Part shown: positions 15,804-25,145 of the stretch, piece by piece
Layout of the letters: each line of letters opens with the position of its first letter
Numbering within the stretch: the first letter of the stretch is position 1
From: WJKG01 sp964627305
GTDB taxonomy: Bacteria > Zixibacteria > MSB-5A5 > GN15 > FEB-12
DNA: 64,000 bases
Assembly (NCBI GenBank): GCA_964627305.1
Contig: CAZVHP010000001.1
Span: forward strand, 248,001 to 312,000
Direction of reading: 5' to 3'
Translations under genes and position numbers: made by a program
Notes under the pieces: generated by a model
Databases searched by the model: none
Seen by the model: only the letters and a program-made list of their open reading frames with translations
What the model was told of the DNA's origin: nothing

Positions 15804-17633
15804 ATGGAGCGTTTCAAACTATCACGCGACAGCCGTGTCGCTGTCGCTCTGGTACTCATATCCGGGATGATTCTTATGCTTGCGGTCGGGTTGTTCCGGT
15901 TGCAGGTGTTGGAACACTCGATGCTGGAGGAGCAGTCCGAAAGCAACCGCATTCGTGTGCAGCCCATCATCCCGCGGCGCGGGATTGTGTATGACCGTGA
16001 AGATCGGGTAATCATCGACAGCCGCGCCTCATACACGGTCAGCGTCGTGCCGGCGGAAGAGATCAAGGGTGTAACTCTGCCGGCTTTGGCTGGCCTGCTC
16101 GATCTGGACACTACTCAGATTCGCAGGCGCATAAGCAAGAATATGATCAGTCGCTATCAACCGGCTCCTGTGAAGAGGGATATCACCTTCACTTCACTGG
16201 CAGTTCTCGAGGAGCAGAGCCGGCGGTTCCCCGGAGTGTCCTATCAACTTGAGCGGGTGCGTCGCTACACCGACAGCCTCGGGGCCGAGTCTTTCACCGG
16301 TTATGTCGGCGAAGTCTCCGAGGACGAGATGGCGGCGAACCCGGATGCCCGCTATCGACTGGGATCAATGATCGGCAAGAAGGGTATTGAGCGTCTGTAC
16401 GACCCGCTGTTGCGCGGGCGAGAGGGGACGGCTTACATCGAAGTGTCCGCATCCGGCCAGATCCTCGGGCCGTATCAGGGACGCAAATGGACTCCGGCCG
16501 TTCCCGGGTCGGACCTCACTCTCAGCATCGACATTGACATACAGAAAGCGTGTGTTCAGGTGCTTGACACCTTCTGCTGCGGAGCGGTGGTTGCCATTGA
16601 TCCGCGCAACGGTGAGATACTCGCCATGACTTCTTACCCGGGCTATGACCCCAACATCTTCTCCTCGGTGGTGCCTGAGAGCCTGTGGCAAGTGATTTCC
16701 AGCGACACGACCCATCCGCTGCTTAACCGCCCCCTCAACGGGCTGTATCCGCCTGCTTCGACCGTCAAGTTTGTTGCTGTTGGGGCTGCTCTGGAGGAAG
16801 AGCTGATCACTGCCAGCACGACTCTCAAACCCTGTTATGGTGGCATGCAAATGGGCAACCGGTATTTTCGGTGCTGGGATCGCAACGGCCATGGCGCCGT
16901 CACTGCGGCCGGATCGTTGGAGCAGTCGTGCGACGTCTACCTGTACCAGGTCGGACTCAAGTTAGGTGTCGACGTGCTGAGCCAGTACTATGATGCGTGT
17001 GGGTTTGGTCACATAACAGGGGTGGATCTGCCCAACGAGTTTCCCGGCTTGAACCCGAACAGCGAATACTACGATGAGCGGTATGGTCGAAACAAGTGGA
17101 GCCGGGCCCTCGTTCTCAATAACGCCATCGGGCAGGGAGAGATTCTTGCCACGCCACTGCAACTGGCTCAGTTCTTCTGCGGCCTGGCTAACAAGGGGAT
17201 TGTGTATCGTCCTCACCTCGTCAAGCAGATTTCGCACCCCAGTGGTGAGAAGATTACCATTGCGCCCGAAGTCGCCTTCAAACTGCCGTTCTCCGAGCGG
17301 ACCATGGAGGTACTGCTTGACGGTCTGCGTCGAGTGGTTGAAGGAGAACGCGGCACCGCCAAGCGGCTTCGCAATAAGATGTACTCGGTTGGCGGGAAGA
17401 CCGGGACGGCGCAGAACCCTCACGGGGAAAACCACTCCTGGTTTGTCGGTGTGGCGCCACTGGAACGGCCGGAGATCGTGGTTGCGGCCATAATCGAGAA
17501 CGCCGGTCACGGCTCGCAGGTCGCGGCGCCGGTAGTGGGCCATGTTATCCGTACATACATGGAGAAACGTCAGTTGCGTCAGACGCGGAACCTGGCGACC
17601 AGTGATCCGCCCGAGGCAGCGGAGGCCAACTGA
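15804..17633 (+). CDS. mrdA: Penicillin-binding protein 2 (class B transpeptidase of the elongasome)
   Basis: PBP2 cross-links peptidoglycan during side-wall growth together with RodA. The 609-residue protein has a cytosolic start and one span (about 15-35). A pedestal domain follows with PIIPRRGIVYDRE and an MIGKKGIERLYDPLLRGREG motif. The transpeptidase domain has the active site STVK in PPASTVKFVAV, SCD in the SxN position (usual in PBP2), and KTG in VGGKTGTAQNP. ATG 15804 was preferred to the TTG two codons upstream. It ends two bases before rodA. Confidence 0.95.
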   Translation: MERFKLSRDSRVAVALVLISGMILMLAVGLFRLQVLEHSMLEEQSESNRIRVQPIIPRRGIVYDREDRVIIDSRASYTVSVVPAEEIKGVTLPALAGLLDLDTTQIRRRISKNMISRYQPAPVKRDITFTSLAVLEEQSRRFPGVSYQLERVRRYTDSLGAESFTGYVGEVSEDEMAANPDARYRLGSMIGKKGIERLYDPLLRGREGTAYIEVSASGQILGPYQGRKWTPAVPGSDLTLSIDIDIQKACVQVLDTFCCGAVVAIDPRNGEILAMTSYPGYDPNIFSSVVPESLWQVISSDTTHPLLNRPLNGLYPPASTVKFVAVGAALEEELITASTTLKPCYGGMQMGNRYFRCWDRNGHGAVTAAGSLEQSCDVYLYQVGLKLGVDVLSQYYDACGFGHITGVDLPNEFPGLNPNSEYYDERYGRNKWSRALVLNNAIGQGEILATPLQLAQFFCGLANKGIVYRPHLVKQISHPSGEKITIAPEVAFKLPFSERTMEVLLDGLRRVVEGERGTAKRLRNKMYSVGGKTGTAQNPHGENHSWFVGVAPLERPEIVVAAIIENAGHGSQVAAPVVGHVIRTYMEKRQLRQTRNLATSDPPEAAEAN

Positions 17634-17635
17634 CA

Positions 17636-18856
17636 ATGCTCAAGTATCGGGAGTTGGACTGGAAGCTGATCGGTGCCGTATTGCTGCTCTCGCTGATCGG
17701 TATCCTCCTGATCATGTCTGCGCAGTACCATGCCGATAATGACACGACCCGTGCGTATTACGAGCGACAGCTCATGTGGCTTGGTGTCGCCCTGATCGTT
17801 TTCGCAGTTGTACTGCACATTCCGCTGAGGTTCTTCGATTTTGTAACTTTTCTGCTCTACGGTGCCGCGATTGCACTGCTGATTGCGGTATTGTTCGTCG
17901 GAGGATCGCGATCCGGGTCAGCAACGCGCTTCTTTCATTTTGGTTCTATCAACCTCGCCCCTGCGGACATTGCCAAGCTGGCGGTGCTGTTTGCGCTCTC
18001 GCGATACTTCGCCTACTCAAAGCTGCCGGTTGCCTCCAAGCGGCGATTGGCCATCTCTGCCCTGCTGACCGCAATACCGATGGCCTTGATTCTCAAACAG
18101 CCCGACATGGGAACGGCGCTGGTCTTTCCGGTTATTCTGTTTGGCTTGTGGTTCTGGTCGGGACTGTCGCCGGTGTACATGCTGCTGATTGTCTCGCCGC
18201 TGGTCTCGCTGGTGGCCGCCTCGCACTGGTTGGCGTGGGCGTTGTACTTTCTGGTTCTGTTGGTGGTCATCTTCCTGTTTCGACCGGGGGCTGCCTTCAG
18301 CTTCCTGACGGTTGTGGCTAACCTTGGGTTCGGCATGATAACGCCCTTCATCTGGAACCGCTTAGCTGACTATCAGAGAGCTCGCATTCTGACATTTCTT
18401 GATCCCGGCATGGACCCGCGCGGAGCCGGCTACCAGATTATCCAATCGAAGATTGCTGTCGGCTCGGGCGGAATTTGGGGCAAGGGGTTTCTGGAAGGAT
18501 CCCAAACCCGGCTCGACTTCCTGCCCGAGAGACACACTGACTTCATATTCTCGGTCCTTGGCGAAGAATTCGGTATGTGGGGATCGTTGCTCGTCATTGC
18601 CCTGTTTGGTTTCATATTTTACCGCGCCGTACACATTGCTGCCCGTTGTCGGTCGAGTTTCGCTTCCAATGTTGTCATGGGAGGCACCTTCATTCTACTG
18701 TTTCAGTTTTTTGTCAATATCGGGATGACGCTGGGTTTTATGCCGGTTACCGGGTTGGCATTGCCGTTCCTCAGTTACGGCGGAACGGCTCTGGTGTTGT
18801 CATGGATGATTGTTGCCCTGATCGTCTCTGCCGACTACCACTGGCAGGAATACTGA
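17636..18856 (+). CDS. rodA: Peptidoglycan glycosyltransferase RodA (SEDS family)
   Basis: RodA polymerises lipid II into glycan strands in the elongasome, with PBP2 as its partner. The 406-residue protein has about ten spans. It shows the SEDS motifs RSGSATRFFHFGSINLAPAD early, LILKQPDMGTALVFP, and, late, PERHTDFIFSVLGEEFG and FMPVTGLALPFLSYGGTALV. The start is ATG 17636, two bases after mrdA. It completes the mreC-mreD-mrdA-rodA block. Confidence 0.95.
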   Translation: MLKYRELDWKLIGAVLLLSLIGILLIMSAQYHADNDTTRAYYERQLMWLGVALIVFAVVLHIPLRFFDFVTFLLYGAAIALLIAVLFVGGSRSGSATRFFHFGSINLAPADIAKLAVLFALSRYFAYSKLPVASKRRLAISALLTAIPMALILKQPDMGTALVFPVILFGLWFWSGLSPVYMLLIVSPLVSLVAASHWLAWALYFLVLLVVIFLFRPGAAFSFLTVVANLGFGMITPFIWNRLADYQRARILTFLDPGMDPRGAGYQIIQSKIAVGSGGIWGKGFLEGSQTRLDFLPERHTDFIFSVLGEEFGMWGSLLVIALFGFIFYRAVHIAARCRSSFASNVVMGGTFILLFQFFVNIGMTLGFMPVTGLALPFLSYGGTALVLSWMIVALIVSADYHWQEY

Positions 18857-18916
18857 GGAACTCTTTTCGCCCGCCGATCGGCTATCGCGATTTGAACTGG
18901 CCGTCATACGGGTTTA

Positions 18917-19906
18917 GTGCGTATCTTGCGCGTCATGCCAGATATGGAGTTCAACAGCAGGTCATCCGATCCAGAGCGTGGACCGCTTCTGCTCCTCGTG
19001 TTGGGTGCTATTTGCATAAGCTTCGCGCCCGTCTTTGTCAAACTAATCAACCCCCAGCAACTCGGGCCGACAGCTATTGCCTTCTGGCGCACAGCTATCG
19101 GGGCAGGCATCCTGTTTCTTCTGGCCCGTCTGATGGGGCGACCACTGACACTTCCCCGGCCGATCTTTCGGTTCGCCGCCATTGCCGGCTTCATCTTCTT
19201 TCTGGACCTCTTTGTCTGGCATCGGTCGATCATCTTCTCGGGCGCCGGCATGGCCACCATCCTTGGTAACACCCAGGTCTTCGCCACCGCCGTTCTCAGT
19301 TTCCTGCTGTTCAAGGAGCGGCTCACCGGACGCTTCTTTGCCGCGGCCATTGCCGGTTTCGGCGGGGTCGTCCTGCTCGTAGGCGTCGGCAGCGAGCTGG
19401 AATTCACCGCCACCTATATCAAGGGTATCATATATGGGCTGCTGACGGGTATCGTCTACGCCAACTATCTGGTGACCGTGCGAATGGCCGGGTCCCGAAG
19501 TGAGCGCCCCGAACCGGTGACATTCATGGCGTGGGCGTCGCTGATAAGTGCCCTGTTTCTGTTGCCGGCTTCGCTGATAACGGAACCGGACCGGTTCTGG
19601 CCGGGCATTCATGCCGATCTTGGCTGGGTGGTGCTACTGGCCCTGGTGGCACAGGCGGGAGGGTGGATGCTCATCTCGCGCTCTCTGCCCCGGATTCCGG
19701 GCGCCACCGGCGGACTGATTCTGCTGCTCCAGCCCGTGCTGGCTACTGTATGGGGGGTATATCTTCTGCATGAGAGACTGCTGCCTCTGCAGATGATCGG
19801 AGCTGCCATCACCCTCGGGGCTATCTATGTCGGCACTCGTCGCAACATAAGAACCAACAAGCAAATCCCGACTCAGACACAAAGAAGGCGATCACCCAGC
19901 GGGTGA
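18917..19906 (+). CDS. EamA-type drug/metabolite transporter (DMT family)
   Basis: The 329-residue protein has ten predicted membrane spans in two EamA repeats. The first repeat runs from LLVLGAICISFAPVFVKL to VLLVGVGSEL, and the second from YIKGIIYGLLTGIVYANYL to ITLGAIYVGTRR. DMT exporters move amino acids or other metabolites, and the substrate cannot be told here. The start is uncertain: GTG 18917 or ATG 18935 would both keep the first span. The stop codon lies inside an inverted repeat that serves as terminator for the facing gene. Confidence 0.85.
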   Translation: MRILRVMPDMEFNSRSSDPERGPLLLLVLGAICISFAPVFVKLINPQQLGPTAIAFWRTAIGAGILFLLARLMGRPLTLPRPIFRFAAIAGFIFFLDLFVWHRSIIFSGAGMATILGNTQVFATAVLSFLLFKERLTGRFFAAAIAGFGGVVLLVGVGSELEFTATYIKGIIYGLLTGIVYANYLVTVRMAGSRSERPEPVTFMAWASLISALFLLPASLITEPDRFWPGIHADLGWVVLLALVAQAGGWMLISRSLPRIPGATGGLILLLQPVLATVWGVYLLHERLLPLQMIGAAITLGAIYVGTRRNIRTNKQIPTQTQRRRSPSG

Positions 19907-19911
19907 TCGCC
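19887..19911 (-). terminator. Terminator between convergent genes
   Basis: GGCGATCACCC-AGC-GGGTGATCGCC is a perfect 11-bp stem with a 3-base loop. On the minus strand it is followed by TTCTTTG, so it mainly ends the aminotransferase transcript, and it may also stop the DMT transcript. It overlaps the last codons of the DMT gene. Confidence 0.75.
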
Positions 19912-19937
19912 TCCAGATAACACCTTCAGCGAACTTG

Positions 19938-21218
19938 CTATTTCAGGACCGCCTTGAGGCCATCGACGATCAGGTCGGCCTCGTTCTCACCAATGATGAG
20001 CGGCGGCGAAATGCGAATGGTATGGCCGTGGCTGTCATTGGCGAGCAGACCATGGTTGAGCATCTGTCGGCAGTAGTGCATGGCGTCGCCATTGTTGACC
20101 TCCACCCCGATGAACAACCCCTTGCCGCGAATCTCTTTGATCTGCGGTGAGCCGGCCAGCTCGCTTTGCAGTTTCTCAAGAAGGTAGGCACCGATCCGGG
20201 CCGAATTCTCCGGCAGCTTCTCTTCCACCAGTACGTCCAGGGCAGTACAACCAGCCACACAGGCCAGGGGGTAACCGCCGAATGTAGAGCCATCGGTCCC
20301 CGGCTTGAAAACTAGGTCCATCAGCTCACGGTTGGTGACGTAGCAGGAAAGCGGCACCAGACCGCCGGAGAGCGCCTTGCCGAGGATGACGCCATCGGGG
20401 GTAACCCCCTCGTGTTCCATATAGAACATCTTGCCGGTGCGCCCGAGACCGACCTGGATCTCGTCAAACAGCAACAGCAAGTCATGCTTGTCGCACAACT
20501 CACGCAGGCTGCTGAGAAAGCCCGACTGCGGGTGATACATACCGCCCTCGCCCTGGGCCGGTTCCACCAGCACGGCACAGGTGTTCTTGTTGATGGCCTT
20601 TTTGACCTGTTCAACATTGCCAAACTCGCACGATACAAATCCCGGCGTCAGCGGTCCGAACCCTTCCTTGTACTTCCTGCTCGTCGAGAACGAGACCACC
20701 GTGATCATCCGGCCGTGGAAATTGTTGTCGAAGACAATGATCTCCTGCTTTCCGTCCTCGATTCCTTTGTGCTTCCATCCGAAATAACGGGCCGCTTTGA
20801 TGGCCGTCTCCACACTCTCGACACCGCCATTCTTGGGCAGCACCTTGTTGCCGTTGTTGCCGAACCGGGGGCCGAGCTGCGGTACCAGTGTCGCCAGTTT
20901 CTTCAGGAAGGTAGCCAGCGAGTCGGTGTACATGACATTGGAGATGACCGAGCCATAACTACCCTGCAGCGCCTGTACGACAGCCTGCACAATGCGAGGA
21001 TGATGATGACCCTGATTGGCGGCGGAGTAGGCGGCGAGACAGTCAAGGTACTTCTTGCCGTCCTCGGTGTACAACCACGCACCCAGCGCCTTGCGGACCA
21101 CCACCTTCTGACGCGTGTAATGATTGGCGCCAAAAGTACTCTCGTAGCCGAAAATAATGTCGTCCGGAAGTTCAGTGAAACCCAGACGTGCGCTGTTCAC
21201 AACGTTTGCATTCGCCAT
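19938..21218 (-). CDS. Ornithine-type class III aminotransferase
   Basis: These PLP enzymes move the terminal amino group of ornithine, acetylornithine or a related omega-amino acid to 2-oxoglutarate. The 426-residue protein has FDNNFHGRMITVVSFS, LLLFDEIQVGLGRTGKM with the PLP aspartate, and the PLP lysine in VILGKALSGGLVPLSCYV. The region DGSTFGGYPLACVAG is typical of ornithine aminotransferase, the best guess, since no arginine genes are adjacent. The start was placed at 21218, where GAGGAG lies seven bases before ATG. The seven codons upstream of that ATG are unlikely to be used. Confidence 0.85.
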   Translation of the reverse strand: MANANVVNSARLGFTELPDDIIFGYESTFGANHYTRQKVVVRKALGAWLYTEDGKKYLDCLAAYSAANQGHHHPRIVQAVVQALQGSYGSVISNVMYTDSLATFLKKLATLVPQLGPRFGNNGNKVLPKNGGVESVETAIKAARYFGWKHKGIEDGKQEIIVFDNNFHGRMITVVSFSTSRKYKEGFGPLTPGFVSCEFGNVEQVKKAINKNTCAVLVEPAQGEGGMYHPQSGFLSSLRELCDKHDLLLLFDEIQVGLGRTGKMFYMEHEGVTPDGVILGKALSGGLVPLSCYVTNRELMDLVFKPGTDGSTFGGYPLACVAGCTALDVLVEEKLPENSARIGAYLLEKLQSELAGSPQIKEIRGKGLFIGVEVNNGDAMHYCRQMLNHGLLANDSHGHTIRISPPLIIGENEADLIVDGLKAVLK

Positions 21219-21263
21219 AGCCGTACTCCTCATCATCATTTCAGACCTTAAAAAATCCGGCCC

Positions 21264-21291
21264 AAGATAATGCTTTAACCCTGAATTTCAA
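21264..21291 (-). promoter_or_regulatory. Promoter candidate for the aminotransferase gene
   Basis: On the minus strand TTGAAA (21291-21286) and TATCTT (21269-21264) are separated by 16 bp. The expected transcript begins near 21257, about 40 bases before the ATG. Confidence 0.5.
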
Positions 21292-21521
21292 GCCAGATCG
21301 GCGTCAATACTGCCGATTTATCTGCCACTTGTAATGTCTTTATTTCCCTCCGATCCGCCCGCCGAACGTCGGTTTCGATGTCGGCGTTGATCAGGAGCAC
21401 TCTTTTCGATAACGCTTGCAGACTCTCCGGGGTTCAGGGTGCATGATTCGCTTTACAGCTCCCGCTCAGAATTCAGGTCTGGTCAAGCCGCCTGCTGTGG
21501 TCTGACAAGAGGAGAATTGCC

Positions 21522-21549
21522 TTGATTTTTGGGGCATACGTGCTATCAT
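21522..21549 (+). promoter_or_regulatory. Promoter of nfnA-nfnB
   Basis: TTGATT (21522-21527) and TATCAT (21544-21549) have a 16-bp spacer. The ATG lies at 21581 after GGAGGAAAG, so the leader is short. Confidence 0.6.
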
Positions 21550-21580
21550 CTGACGTGTCAGGACAGACAACGGAGGAAAG

Positions 21581-22468
21581 ATGCCGAAAGTCGCAGAGAA
21601 CAAGCAGATAGGTCCGCTGAACTGGAAGATGCTGGTTGAGGTCCCCAGGCTTGTCGCCAAAGCTAAAGCGGGGCAGTTTGTTATCATCAGGGTTGACGAA
21701 CACGGTGAGCGTGTCCCCATGTCCATTGCCGGACTTGACCGCGACCGAGGGCTACTGACGATCATTTATCAAGTTGTAGGCAAGACCTCAGCCCAGATGA
21801 CCACAGTCGGGCCCGGCAAGGAGCTCTCCGATGTTGTCGGGCCACTCGGCATTCCCTCGCATGTCGAGAACTGGGGGACCGCCTGCGTTATTGGCGGCGG
21901 TATCGGGATTGCCCCCATCTACCCGATTGCCCAGGCCTACAAGCAGGCCGGTAACGAAGTCATTACCATCATCGGTGCTCGCAATAAGGAGACTATCTTC
22001 TATGAGCAAGAGCACCGGGCTGTTGCCAATGAACTCCATGTCTGTACCGACGACGGCTCTTATGGGCATCATGGTTTTGTCTCGGATGTCCTGAAGAAGC
22101 TGGTCGAGCAGGACAAACGACAGGTTGACATGGTTATGGCCATCGGTCCAGTGCCCATGATGAAAGTCGTCTCCAATCTGACCAGGGGTTTTGACCCGCC
22201 GATTCCCACCTGGGTGTCGCTTAACCCGCTGATGATTGACGGCACCGGGATGTGTGGCGGCTGCCGTGTCTCGCTGGGCGGCGAGACGAAATTCGCCTGC
22301 GTCGACGGGCCTGATTTTGACGGTCACAAGGTGGATTTCGATCTGCTCACAGCGCGTCTGGGTGCGTATAAGGAGCAGGAGCAGGAAGCCATGAAGCGCT
22401 TCCTGGCCAATCCGGGGTGCAAGCTGGCCGATGCGGTCAGGAATTTCTCCTATCCCAGCTCAAAATGA
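21581..22468 (+). CDS. nfnA: NfnA-like ferredoxin-NADP reductase subunit alpha (sulfide dehydrogenase type)
   Basis: The 295-residue protein belongs to the FAD/NAD-binding group that pairs with NfnB/GltA-like proteins. It has an N-terminal FAD domain (HGERVPMSIAGLDRDRG) and an NAD-binding domain with VIGGGIGIAPIYPIAQAYKQ. A [2Fe-2S] site of type C-x4-C-x2-C-x-C is suggested by GTGMCGGCRVSL and ETKFACVDGPDFDGHKVDF. In clostridia and Thermotoga, NfnAB couples NADH and reduced ferredoxin oxidation to NADP reduction by electron bifurcation. The strong GGAGGAAAG site fixes the ATG start. The partner gene follows after 63 bases. Confidence 0.87.
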   Translation: MPKVAENKQIGPLNWKMLVEVPRLVAKAKAGQFVIIRVDEHGERVPMSIAGLDRDRGLLTIIYQVVGKTSAQMTTVGPGKELSDVVGPLGIPSHVENWGTACVIGGGIGIAPIYPIAQAYKQAGNEVITIIGARNKETIFYEQEHRAVANELHVCTDDGSYGHHGFVSDVLKKLVEQDKRQVDMVMAIGPVPMMKVVSNLTRGFDPPIPTWVSLNPLMIDGTGMCGGCRVSLGGETKFACVDGPDFDGHKVDFDLLTARLGAYKEQEQEAMKRFLANPGCKLADAVRNFSYPSSK

Positions 22469-22531
22469 CAACGAGGAATGACCACCGCCGGTTGACAGCG
22501 ATGTCTATGTTTGAATGAGAGGAAGAGTACT

Positions 22532-23965
22532 GTGGCTGAGAAGTTGAAACCCAAAGAGCGCATGAAGATTCCGCGGGTCAGCATGCCGGAGCAGAAACCA
22601 GAGGATCGTGTCAGGAACTTCCGGGAGGTCCCCTTCGGCCTGACCGAGGAACTCGCCAAACAGGAGGCGGCCCGTTGTCTGGATTGCCCCAAGGCCCCCT
22701 GCATCAAGGGGTGCCCCGTTGAGGTTGATATTCCGGCCTTCATCAACCTTGTCTATGAAGGCAAATACGCTGAGGCCGCGCGCAAGATCAAGGAAACCAA
22801 CTCTCTGCCGGCAGTGTGCGGACGCGTTTGCCCCCAGGAAGAGCAGTGCGAGATGGTCTGTATTACCGGCAAGAAGTTCAAGCCTGTGGCCATTGGCCAC
22901 CTGGAGCGGTTTGTTGCCGACTATGAGCGCGACAACGGCCTGGTGGAAATCCCTGCCGTCGCACCTCCGACCGGTCGCAAAGTGGCCATTGTCGGCTCCG
23001 GCCCGGCCGGGCTCACCGTGGCCGGCGACCTGGTGAAACTGGGCCATGACGTAACCATCTTCGAGGCACTTCATAAGCCCGGCGGCGTGCTGGTGTACGG
23101 CATCCCGGAGTTTCGCCTGCCGAAAGACATCGTGCAGGCCGAGTGCGATTTCCTGCGCGATATGGGGGTGAAGTTCCAGAACTCCACAGTGGTCGGCAAA
23201 ATGGATACAATCGACGAGCTGTTCGAAATGGGTTACGATGCCGTCTTCATCGGTACCGGTGCCGGTCTGCCCAATTTCATGGGTGTCGAGGGAGAGAATC
23301 TTATCGGTATTTACTCCGCCAACGAGTATCTGACACGATCCAATCTGATGCGCGCCTATGACTTCCCGAACAACGATACTCCCATTATCCAGGGCCGCAA
23401 TGTCGCCGTTCTCGGCGGCGGCAATACCGCTATGGATGCGGTTCGCACTGCCCTGCGTCTGGGTGCCGAGAATGGTTACATCGTCTATCGTCGCTCCGAG
23501 GCCGAAATGCCGGCCCGTGCCGAGGAGATCCACCACGCGATGGAAGAAGGAGTGCAATTCCACCTGCTGACTAACCCGGTCAGGTTCATCGGCGATGACA
23601 ATGGCAAGGTAAAGGCGATGGAGTGCATCAGCATGCAGTTAGGTGAGCCGGATGCCTCCGGTCGCCGCCGCCCTATACCGATCGAGGGCTCCAATTTCAT
23701 CATGGAGGTCGATCTGGTCGTCGTGGCTATCGGCAACTCCTCCAACCCGCTCATTCCGCAGACAACCCCCGGTCTGCAGACAAACAAATGGGGTAATATC
23801 ACTGTAGATGAGGAGACGATGCAGACCTCACGCGAGGGCGTGTACGCCGGCGGCGATATTGTCACCGGCGGTGCCACCGTCATCCTCGCGGCTGGAGCCG
23901 GCAAGAAAGCGGCCCGCGCCATGCATGCTTTCCTGATGGAGAAGGTACAGAAACAGCCCGTCTGA
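22532..23965 (+). CDS. nfnB: NfnB / NADPH-dependent glutamate synthase small-subunit-like oxidoreductase
   Basis: The 477-residue flavoprotein has an N-terminal double [4Fe-4S] domain (CLDCPKAPCIKGCPVEV and CGRVCPQEEQCEMVC). Two nucleotide-binding domains follow (FAD at VAIVGSGPAGLTVAGDL and NAD(P) at VAVLGGGNTAMDAVRTAL), with GVYAGGDIVTGGATVI near the end. This is the layout of NfnB and of archaeal-type GltA. Pairing with an NfnA-like protein supports the NADH-dependent reduced ferredoxin:NADP oxidoreductase reading rather than glutamate synthase, since no large GltB is present. GTG 22532 after AGAGGAAG was chosen over TTG 22511. A terminator follows. Confidence 0.85.
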   Translation: MAEKLKPKERMKIPRVSMPEQKPEDRVRNFREVPFGLTEELAKQEAARCLDCPKAPCIKGCPVEVDIPAFINLVYEGKYAEAARKIKETNSLPAVCGRVCPQEEQCEMVCITGKKFKPVAIGHLERFVADYERDNGLVEIPAVAPPTGRKVAIVGSGPAGLTVAGDLVKLGHDVTIFEALHKPGGVLVYGIPEFRLPKDIVQAECDFLRDMGVKFQNSTVVGKMDTIDELFEMGYDAVFIGTGAGLPNFMGVEGENLIGIYSANEYLTRSNLMRAYDFPNNDTPIIQGRNVAVLGGGNTAMDAVRTALRLGAENGYIVYRRSEAEMPARAEEIHHAMEEGVQFHLLTNPVRFIGDDNGKVKAMECISMQLGEPDASGRRRPIPIEGSNFIMEVDLVVVAIGNSSNPLIPQTTPGLQTNKWGNITVDEETMQTSREGVYAGGDIVTGGATVILAAGAGKKAARAMHAFLMEKVQKQPV

Positions 23966-23991
23966 TTCCACTGTACCGGTCGAGTAACACA

Positions 23992-24020
23992 GGCGGGTGC
24001 TGTTGGTGCCCGCCTTTCTT
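23992..24020 (+). terminator. Terminator after nfnB
   Basis: GGCGGG (23992-23997) pairs with CCCGCC (24009-24014) and is followed by TTTCTT. It lies 27 bases after the nfnB stop. Confidence 0.75.
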
Positions 24021-24031
24021 GTTGTGTATTC

Positions 24032-24047
24032 CTGCCACGCGTGGCAG
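24032..24047. repeat. Perfect 16-bp palindrome upstream of queG
   Basis: CTGCCACGCGTGGCAG is its own reverse complement. It sits 13 bases before the chosen queG start and 12 bases after the nfnB terminator. It could be an operator or a second hairpin; nothing in the window shares it. Confidence 0.4.
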
Positions 24048-24060
24048 ATTCGAAGTAATT

Positions 24061-25026
24061 GTGTTGAATTCCTCAATCGTCAAGGACCTCGCCCGCTCCT
24101 GCGGGTTCGACCTGTGCGGTGTCACGTCCCCCGACGTGATTCCAGACGCGGTCAGGCGCTTCGACCGCTGGCTGGCTGCCGGCAATCACGCCACCATGGA
24201 CTGGCTGGCGACCAGTCGCGATCGGCGGTCCGACCCGCGGAAACTCCTCTCGTGCGCCCGGTCGGTCATCATGCTCGGTGTGAACTACTACCAGCCTGAT
24301 TCAAAGGCAGTACCCGAAGGCTCCGGCCGGGTTTCCCGTTACGCGCGCGGGAGAGACTACCACAAGGTGCTTGGCCGTATGATCAAACACCTGATTCACA
24401 AGCTTCGAAAGGCGCCGGGTGCGAACACCGAGCATGACTTCTATTGGTGGGTGGACTACGGCGCTTTCTTCGAGCGCGAGTATGCCCGCGCCGCCGGGCT
24501 GGGGTATATCGGGAAGAATACGATGCTCATAAATCGGGATTTCGGCTCATGGCTCTTCCTCGCTGAAATCCTGACCTCGGTTGAGCTGGATGTTGACGAT
24601 CCTGATGCGGTCGACCATGGTGCCTGCGGTGAGTGTACGCTCTGTATCGATGCCTGTCCGACCGAGGCTATCAGCGAGGATACGGGGGTCGACAGCCGAC
24701 GGTGCATATCGTATCTCACGATCGAACGCCCGCCGCAAATCCCGCCGGAGCTAGCCCAGCATATGGACAGCATGATCTTCGGTTGTGACGTCTGTCAGGA
24801 GGTCTGTCCGCACTCGCAACGCAGCCAATTGACCAGCATCCGGGAGTTCCTGCCCGAGGCGGGGGTCGGGGAACTCCTCGACTGCCGGGCTGTCCTGAAT
24901 ATGACCGCAGCCGAGCAGTTTCTCACTCTGACAGCCGGTACACCACTGACCAGACCGCGACTGGACAATCTGCAGCGTAATGCCCGTATTGTTCTGAGCA
25001 ATCAGCGGCGTGGTAAGGATATCTGA
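24061..25026 (+). CDS. queG: Epoxyqueuosine reductase
   Basis: QueG performs the last step of queuosine synthesis in tRNA, reducing epoxyqueuosine with a cobalamin cofactor and two [4Fe-4S] clusters. The 321-residue protein has the cobalamin-binding N-terminal region (MDWLATSRDRRSDPRKLL, YARGRDYHKVL, DYGAFFEREYARAAGLGYIG). The ferredoxin-like part has CGECTLCIDACPTEAI and CDVCQEVCPHS. GTG 24061 fits the start of the fold; an open TTG 14 codons upstream runs through the palindrome and is unlikely. There is no other queuosine gene in the window. The B12 need is shared with the radical SAM gene at 46-47 kb. Confidence 0.92.
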   Translation: MLNSSIVKDLARSCGFDLCGVTSPDVIPDAVRRFDRWLAAGNHATMDWLATSRDRRSDPRKLLSCARSVIMLGVNYYQPDSKAVPEGSGRVSRYARGRDYHKVLGRMIKHLIHKLRKAPGANTEHDFYWWVDYGAFFEREYARAAGLGYIGKNTMLINRDFGSWLFLAEILTSVELDVDDPDAVDHGACGECTLCIDACPTEAISEDTGVDSRRCISYLTIERPPQIPPELAQHMDSMIFGCDVCQEVCPHSQRSQLTSIREFLPEAGVGELLDCRAVLNMTAAEQFLTLTAGTPLTRPRLDNLQRNARIVLSNQRRGKDI

Positions 25027-25145
25027 GGAATGTGGTTGCGCTTAGGCATTGTACACCATAGCTTGATTAACGCCATGCACGTTGTCAATCAGGTCGCATA
25101 TTCCGCAAACAGCCGGGTTAAGGCAACCGGGGAGGGCACACAAGC

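Larger units (their letters stand above)
21219..21580. other. Divergent intergenic region, promoters only
   Basis: The 362 bases between the aminotransferase gene (minus) and nfnA (plus) hold one promoter candidate for each direction. No convincing small gene or named RNA element was seen. GATCGGC and GCCGAT repeats near 21297-21320 may form a small hairpin. Confidence 0.5.

Noticed and set aside
16915..16935. SCD instead of SxN in PBP2 looked like a lost catalytic residue.
   Set aside because: An Asp at this position is normal in PBP2-type enzymes.
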